64,000 nt of DNA. Origin: Lytechinus pictus (Eukaryota; Echinodermata; Echinoidea; Temnopleuroida; Toxopneustidae). The translations under genes and the position numbers were made by a program. Each line of letters begins with the position of its first letter. The first letter of the stretch is position 1. The notes beneath the pieces were generated by a model that did no database searches, was not told the origin of the DNA, and worked only from the letters and a program-made list of their open reading frames with translations. The stretch covers positions 11,842,501-11,906,500 of the forward strand of contig NC_087245.1 of assembly GCF_037042905.1 (NCBI RefSeq). The letters run 5' to 3'. Of the stretch, positions 58,791-64,000 are shown in pieces.

Positions 58791-59562
58791 GGTACAAATG
58801 GAAATATCCCACATTGCCCAGCGCATGTTCGAGAGTCCATCACTAAAGCAGGGGCTAAAGCAGGGGCCGCGGAACGGTTTTCAAAGTGGGGGGGGGGGGG
58901 GCTGACCATTCAAAAATCACAATCGTATGGTAATTTCTTAATTTTTTTACACGGTTTTGGGAAAAAGTGAGGGGGGGGGGCTGAAGCCCCCCCCCCCCCC
59001 CGACCAAGAATGAAGGAGAAAATAAAGCAGGCGCGGATCTAGCTTTTTTCCAAGAGGGAATTTGACCGAGAAATTTGAAAAAAAGGGGGGTTCACTACAA
59101 AAGAAGGTCATTTTGGTAGCTAGAAATTTGAAAAGCACAAAAAAGGAGTTGGCTCCAAAGGGGGGGGGGGGGGGTAAACCCCCAACACACTGCCGTGTGT
59201 TGCTGTCCTCTACGTTCGTTGGGAGTACCCATATGCCATACGTGTATTTCCAGTTCAGTGATTTACATGTACGAAACCATTTCCTGAAAACACTGGCCAG
59301 TAAAAACATCTATTTTACTGATTCTCTACGAAATGACGTGGTCGAAGAAATGGATGTTGGGTGTAGGTAAATTTCATAATTTCAATTTTATTCTGGTGTT
59401 AGTAATGATATGTTTTCATCGATTATGAAATATATAAATAAATATAACGAAAATTATATTTTGGCGAATTTGGGTAAAGAAGTTAACTCGCAGAGTCGCA
59501 GGCTCGGCTGGGATCGTGCTATGAAACACACGGTAACTCCTGGAGCTCCAATGGGAAATAAT

Positions 59563-62500
59563 AAGATGGCAAATATAGCGATCTTCAACGCTTATATATA
59601 AGCGTCGAAATTTGTAGCCATCTCCTTGTATTAGTCTATAATATACGACGTGTCAAATTGTAGCGAACTAGTTCGCCATTTCCAGATCTCCTCTATATAT
59701 ATATATACGAGGGGGAATTGTAGCGAACTAGTTCGCTATTTTCCAGATCTCCTCTATATACAAACGACGGGAAATTGTAGCGAACTAGTTCGCTATTTTT
59801 CGGATCTCCTCGATATATACACGAGGGGAATTGTAGCGAACTAGTTCGCTATTTTCCAGATCTCCTCTATATACAAACGACGGGAAATTGTAGCGAACTA
59901 GTTCGCTATTTTTCGGATCTCCTCGATATATACACAAGGGGAATTGTAGCGAACTAGTTCGCTATTTTCCAGATCTCCTCTATATACATACTACGGGATT
60001 TGTAGCGAACTATATACGAGGGGGCATTGTAGCGAACTACTTCGCTATTTTTTTGATCTCCTCTATATATACACCAGGGGGGAATTGTAGCAAACTAGTT
60101 CGCTATTTTTCGGATCTCCTCTACATGTATACGACAGGAAATTGTTGCAAACTAGTTCGCCATTTCTCATCTCCTCTCTAAAATATAAACATGGCAAACT
60201 GTAGCGAACTAGTTGGCAATTTTTCTGATCTCTTCATATACACGAGGGGGAAATTGTAGCGAACTAGTTGTCATTTTTTCCAAAGCTTACATTATTGTGA
60301 AGGCTTCAAAGTGAAAATCTGCAGGTTTTGGCTGTATATATTGATGCCATATTGTCAAATTGTAGCAGACTAGTTCGCTATTTTCCAGATCTCCTCTATA
60401 TATATATACGAGGGGGAATTGTAGCGAACCAGTTCGCTATTTTCCAGATCTCCTCTATATCCATACGACGGGATTTGTAGCTAACTAGTTCGCTACTTTT
60501 CGGATCTCCTCTATAAAATTATATACACGAGGGGGAATTGTAGCGAACTAGTTCGCTACAATTCCGTCTCTTGTATATATAAAGATTAGAAAAATAGCGA
60601 ACTAGTTCACTAATTCCTCCTCGTGTATAAAATTTTATAGAGGAGATCCGAAAAATAGCAAACTAGTTCGCTACAATTTTCCGTCGTATATATAAAGAGG
60701 AGATCCAAAAAATAGCGAACTAGTTCGCTACAAAAGAAGAGATCCGAAAAATAGCGAACTAGTTCGCTATAATTTCCCGTCGTATATATCGTCGGCGTTC
60801 ATCCGAACCGTCGTATCAGTCAATTTTGGTCAAAAAATCGATTTTGAGATATTTGCAGAAAATTAATGTACAAGTCCTATTCTATTCATAAATTAATTTC
60901 TAGGCAGCAATTTATTTTAGTTTGTGAGATATGATGGAATTTTCACGGCGATGACATACAATTTTTTAATAAAATGCGCAAATCCCATTGGAAACGTCTA
61001 CTGTAACAGAGCGATACGACGTTTTGACTGACCGCGATTTCAGTGCGCGCGGTCAACCAAGCTGTCGTATCGGCCATCTGCGCTGCATTGACTTTGCACG
61101 TGAAAAGCGATACGACGTTTTGACTGACCGCGCGCATTCAAATCGCGGTCAGGGTTGTTGTTTTCCCTATGGCGTTTTCGTACAGGGGAAATCTAAACCA
61201 CTCAAACCGAAATTACAAGCACGGAGTTCTTTTGAGATATTTTCTATAATCCTTGGTTTTGTGCAAAGATAAGGATACCATTGTCAAGCAATTATCTTGG
61301 TCTTTCCAACCATGTATTTTTCTAGCAATGAATATGTTGTAAGCCCGGAGAACTAAGTGTGAAAATCATAGTAACTTTGAAGTCGATTTTCTCTGAAATG
61401 GGTTTTCAACCGTCGTATGTGGATACGACGGTTCGGATGACCGCCGACGAATATATAAAGAGGAGATCCAAAAAATAGCGAACTAGTTCGCTACAAAAGA
61501 AGAGATCCGAAAAATAGCGAACTAGTTCGCTATAATTTCCCGTCGTATATATATAAAGAGGAGATCTGGAAAATAGCGAACTAGTTCGCTATGATTTCCC
61601 GTCGTATATATAGGGAGAGGAAATCCGAAAAATAGCGAACAAATCCCGTAGTATGTATCTAGAGGAGATCTGGAAAATAGCGAACTAGTTCGCTACAATT
61701 CCCCCTCGTGTATATATCGAGGAGATCCGAAAAATAGCGAACTAGTTCGCTACAATTTTCTGTCGTATATAGAGGAGATCCGAAAAATAGCGAACTAGTT
61801 CGCTACAAAAGAAGAGATCCGAAAAATAGCGAACTAGTTCGCTACAATTTCCCGTCGTATATATATATAGAGGAGATCTGGAAAATAGCGAACTAGTTCG
61901 CTACAATTTCCCGTCGTATATATATATAGAGGAAATCCGAAAAATAGCGAACTAGTTCGCTACAAATCCCGTAGTATGTATCTAGAGGAGATCTGGAAAA
62001 TAGCGAACTAGTTCGCTACAATTCCCCCTCGTGTATATATCGAGGAGATCCGAAAAATAGCGAACTAGTTCGCTACAATTTTCTGTCGTATATAGAGGAG
62101 ATCCGAAAAATAGCGAACTAGTTCGCTACAAAAGAAGAGATCCGAAAAATAGCGAACTAGTTCGCTACAATTTCCCGTCGTATATATATATAGAGGAGAT
62201 CTGGAAAATAGCGAACTAGTTCGCTACAATTTCCCGTCGTATATATATATAGAGGAAATCCGAAAAATAGCGAACTAGTTCGCTACAAATCCCGTAGTAT
62301 GTATCTAGAGGAGATCTGGAAAATAGCGAACTAGTTCGCTACAATTCCCCCTCGTGTATATATATCGAGGAGATCCGAAAAATAGCGAACTAGTTCGCTA
62401 CAATTTCCCGTCGTTTGTATATAGAGGAGATCTAGAAAATAGCGAACTAGTTCGCTACAATTCCCCCTCGTATATATATATATATAGAGGAGATCTGGAA

Positions 62501-62677
62501 AATAGCGAACTAGTTCGCTACAATTCCCCCTCGTATATATATATATAGAGGAGATCTGGAAATAGCGAACTAGTTCGCTACAATTTGACACGTCGTATAT
62601 TATAGACTAATACAAGGAGATGGCTACAAATTTCGACGCTTATATATAAGCGTTGAAGATCGCTATATTTGCCATCT
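59563..62677. mobile_element. Giant foldback element built from palindromic tandem repeats
   Basis: Both outer ends share the same ~85 bases in opposite orientation (agatggcaaatatagcgatc at 59563, complement ending 62677), including the palindrome CGCTTATATATAAGCG. Inward, each arm is a tandem array of ~50-60-bp units. Each unit holds TAGCGAACTAGTTCGCTA (an 18-bp perfect palindrome), AGATCTCCTC and TATATA stretches, with orientation reversing at ~60540-60560. About 40 copies by eye. Higher-order periods: 113 bp at the left (59761/59874) and 323 bp at the right (61648/61971/62294). The architecture resembles TU/foldback elements. No target duplication was found. Confidence 0.9.
60789..61450. 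mobile_element. 662-bp TIR element inserted inside the palindromic array
   Basis: The ends TCGTCGGCG(T/G)TCATCCGAAC and complement match for ~27 bp with one difference. The interior twice carries gcgatacgacgttttgactg (61009 and 61108), with cgcggtca repeats around them. It sits in a TATATA stretch of a repeat unit, so the target duplication (probably ATATA-like) cannot be resolved. Confidence 0.85.
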
Positions 62678-62859
62678 ATAAAATACCGAGCTCCAATCGG
62701 AGTGCGGCCGGCGGCAGAGCTCGAGATTCGCTCGCCGAGCTAGCCTATATTTTTCAAATTACCGGTAACACTAGATCTAACGTTAACGTTTAGCATCTAT
62801 GACATTTGACAAGGGAAACGGGTTCAAATTTTTAGTTATTATAATATTAAGGGCATTAT

Positions 62860-64000
62860 CGTGATCCAAGTCCCCGGTGACTCGGATCCACGGACAATTT
62901 TTCACAACGTAAAACATGTCCTACCTGTCTCTACCAACCTCGTAGTTGTGTGTTACTTGTCTCTTTTCAGTCTCCACTTTATTGGCGTAATAAATCAAAA
63001 TTTGCATCATTCTCTATTGCTTTAGTTCGTAAACTATTACTTTTCATATAAATAAATCAGGATTATATTCATCTTTTTATGTTTCTTACAATATCAAATT
63101 TGCTTTATTTCGTCTACGTTTTTACTAAATAAATCAATAAGCCCTACCTATAGATATCCTCTTCAGTCTCAATTGCTTTATTTCGTTGATTCCTTATTTA
63201 CTAAATAAATCAGAATTGCATTTACTTCTTTTCAATCTATATTGCTTTATTCCGTAAACTAGTACTTTTCATACAAATAAATCAGGATTATATTCATCTT
63301 TTTTATGTTTCTCACAATATAAAATTTGCTTTATTTCGTCTACGTTTTTACTAAATAAATCAATAGACCCTAGATCCCTCTTCAGTCTCCATTGCTTTAT
63401 TTCGTTGATTCCTAATTTACTAAATAAATCAGGATTGCATCTACTTCTTTTTCAGTCCTTATAGCTTTATTTCGTCATACTTTTTATGCTAAATAAATCT
63501 CTTTTCATATATATGTTTCTTATGATTTTGCTTTATTTCGTCTATCACGTTTTTACTAAATAAATCAAATTGCATCTCCCTCTTAACAGTATCCATTGCT
63601 TTATTTCGTTAGGTAAAAAGAATGTCTGCATAATTACTCCTCGTGATCCAAGTCCCCCCTCTAAAATAAAAAGGCAATTCATGATTAACCCCGTTGGTAT
63701 TCATCTACCCCTCGATCATTTCTCTCCTCTTCAAAACCACTCTGCCACTTTTAGACAGTTTCCTAGAGATGATAAAGGAATATTTTCGATAATAAGAATC
63801 ATTAAAATCAATGAAAATCACATTAAAAACACTATTTAACTGTCTTATTACTCCTCGTGATCCGAGTCCCCTTCCCGTGTTAAGACTGTCCAATTTCTCA
63901 TAGGAGGGGACTTTGATAACGAGGAGTACTATTACTCGTGATCCAAGTCCCCTCTCCTAAAAATACAAAACGGCAATTAACCCGTTGATATTCATCTACC
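62860..64000. repeat. Dispersed CGTGATCCAAGTCCCC units running off the window
   Basis: The motif is at 62860, about 63642, 63855 (one change) and 63937. The 63642 and 63937 copies are followed by matching DNA (aaaa..ggcaatt..aaccc.gttg.tattcatctacc), so a ~295-bp repeat unit is cut by the window end. Confidence 0.75.
63000..63610. repeat. Tandem repeat with CTTTATTTCGT / ACTAAATAAATCA, ~65-85-bp unit
   Basis: CTTTATTTCGT (or a one-base variant) occurs at 63103, 63176, 63245, 63329, 63395, 63464, 63531 and 63599. Each is followed by a TACTAAATAAATCA-like block. Confidence 0.85.

Noticed and set aside
59650-62591. Regular palindromic repeats resembling a CRISPR array
   Set aside because: The 'spacers' are themselves repeats, the host is eukaryotic, no cas genes are present, and orientation reverses mid-array as in a foldback element.
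62331-62591. Repeat frames encoding NCSELVRYF-type peptides
   Set aside because: An artefact of translating the palindromic unit. Frames exist on both strands and break at unit length changes.

Overview
This is a eukaryotic, intron-rich, repeat-dense window. I read it as an echinoderm genome, most likely a sea urchin. The reasons are an AT-rich background, many short inverted-repeat (MITE-like) elements, CR1/L2/jockey-type retrotransposon remnants, and foldback elements built from tandem repeats that recall the TU elements described in sea urchins. The species call is inference. Nothing looks bacterial or viral.

Two host genes can be supported, both on the minus strand. (1) Coordinates 50915 down to 23900 hold a DNAJC7 (TPR2) orthologue. 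Twelve coding exons were placed by eye with AG/GT boundaries and matching phases. They encode 478 residues covering the TPR repeats, the J domain with HPD, and a Gly/Phe-rich tail ending in a stop. Only the first coding exon (about 20-30 residues) is missing. It may lie upstream of 51 kb or outside the window. (2) From about 4270 leftwards, leaving the window at base 1, is the 5' part of an unrecognised gene: a GC-rich promoter, a non-coding first exon, a 174-nt coding exon, and three tandem versions of an 80-nt exon whose phases allow only one to be used per transcript.

Layout: 1-4270 is the unknown gene with its triplicated exon. 5.6-7.0 kb is a ~160-bp minisatellite. 7.5-12.4 kb holds several inverted-repeat elements, one nested with a clear 8-bp target duplication. 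12.4-17.1 kb is a near-perfect 2,345-bp tandem duplication rich in hairpins. 19.2-21.3 kb is an inverted-repeat element filled by a 1.2-kb purine tract. 23.6-50.9 kb is DNAJC7. Its introns carry a DR1-motif repeat, a 4.5-kb composite with inverted arms and an L2-like RT relic, a foldback element, and an antisense 5.4-kb non-LTR retrotransposon interrupted by a 1,133-bp hAT-like insert. 51.2-53.8 kb is a second foldback of the same family with a nested insert. 54-58.6 kb holds more MITEs. 59.56-62.68 kb is a giant foldback built from about 40 copies of an 18-bp perfect palindrome. 62.8-64 kb holds further tandem repeats running off the end.

The most unusual features are the mutually exclusive exon trio, the palindromic foldback array, and a foldback family whose arms carry the same start-codon-containing coding segment.
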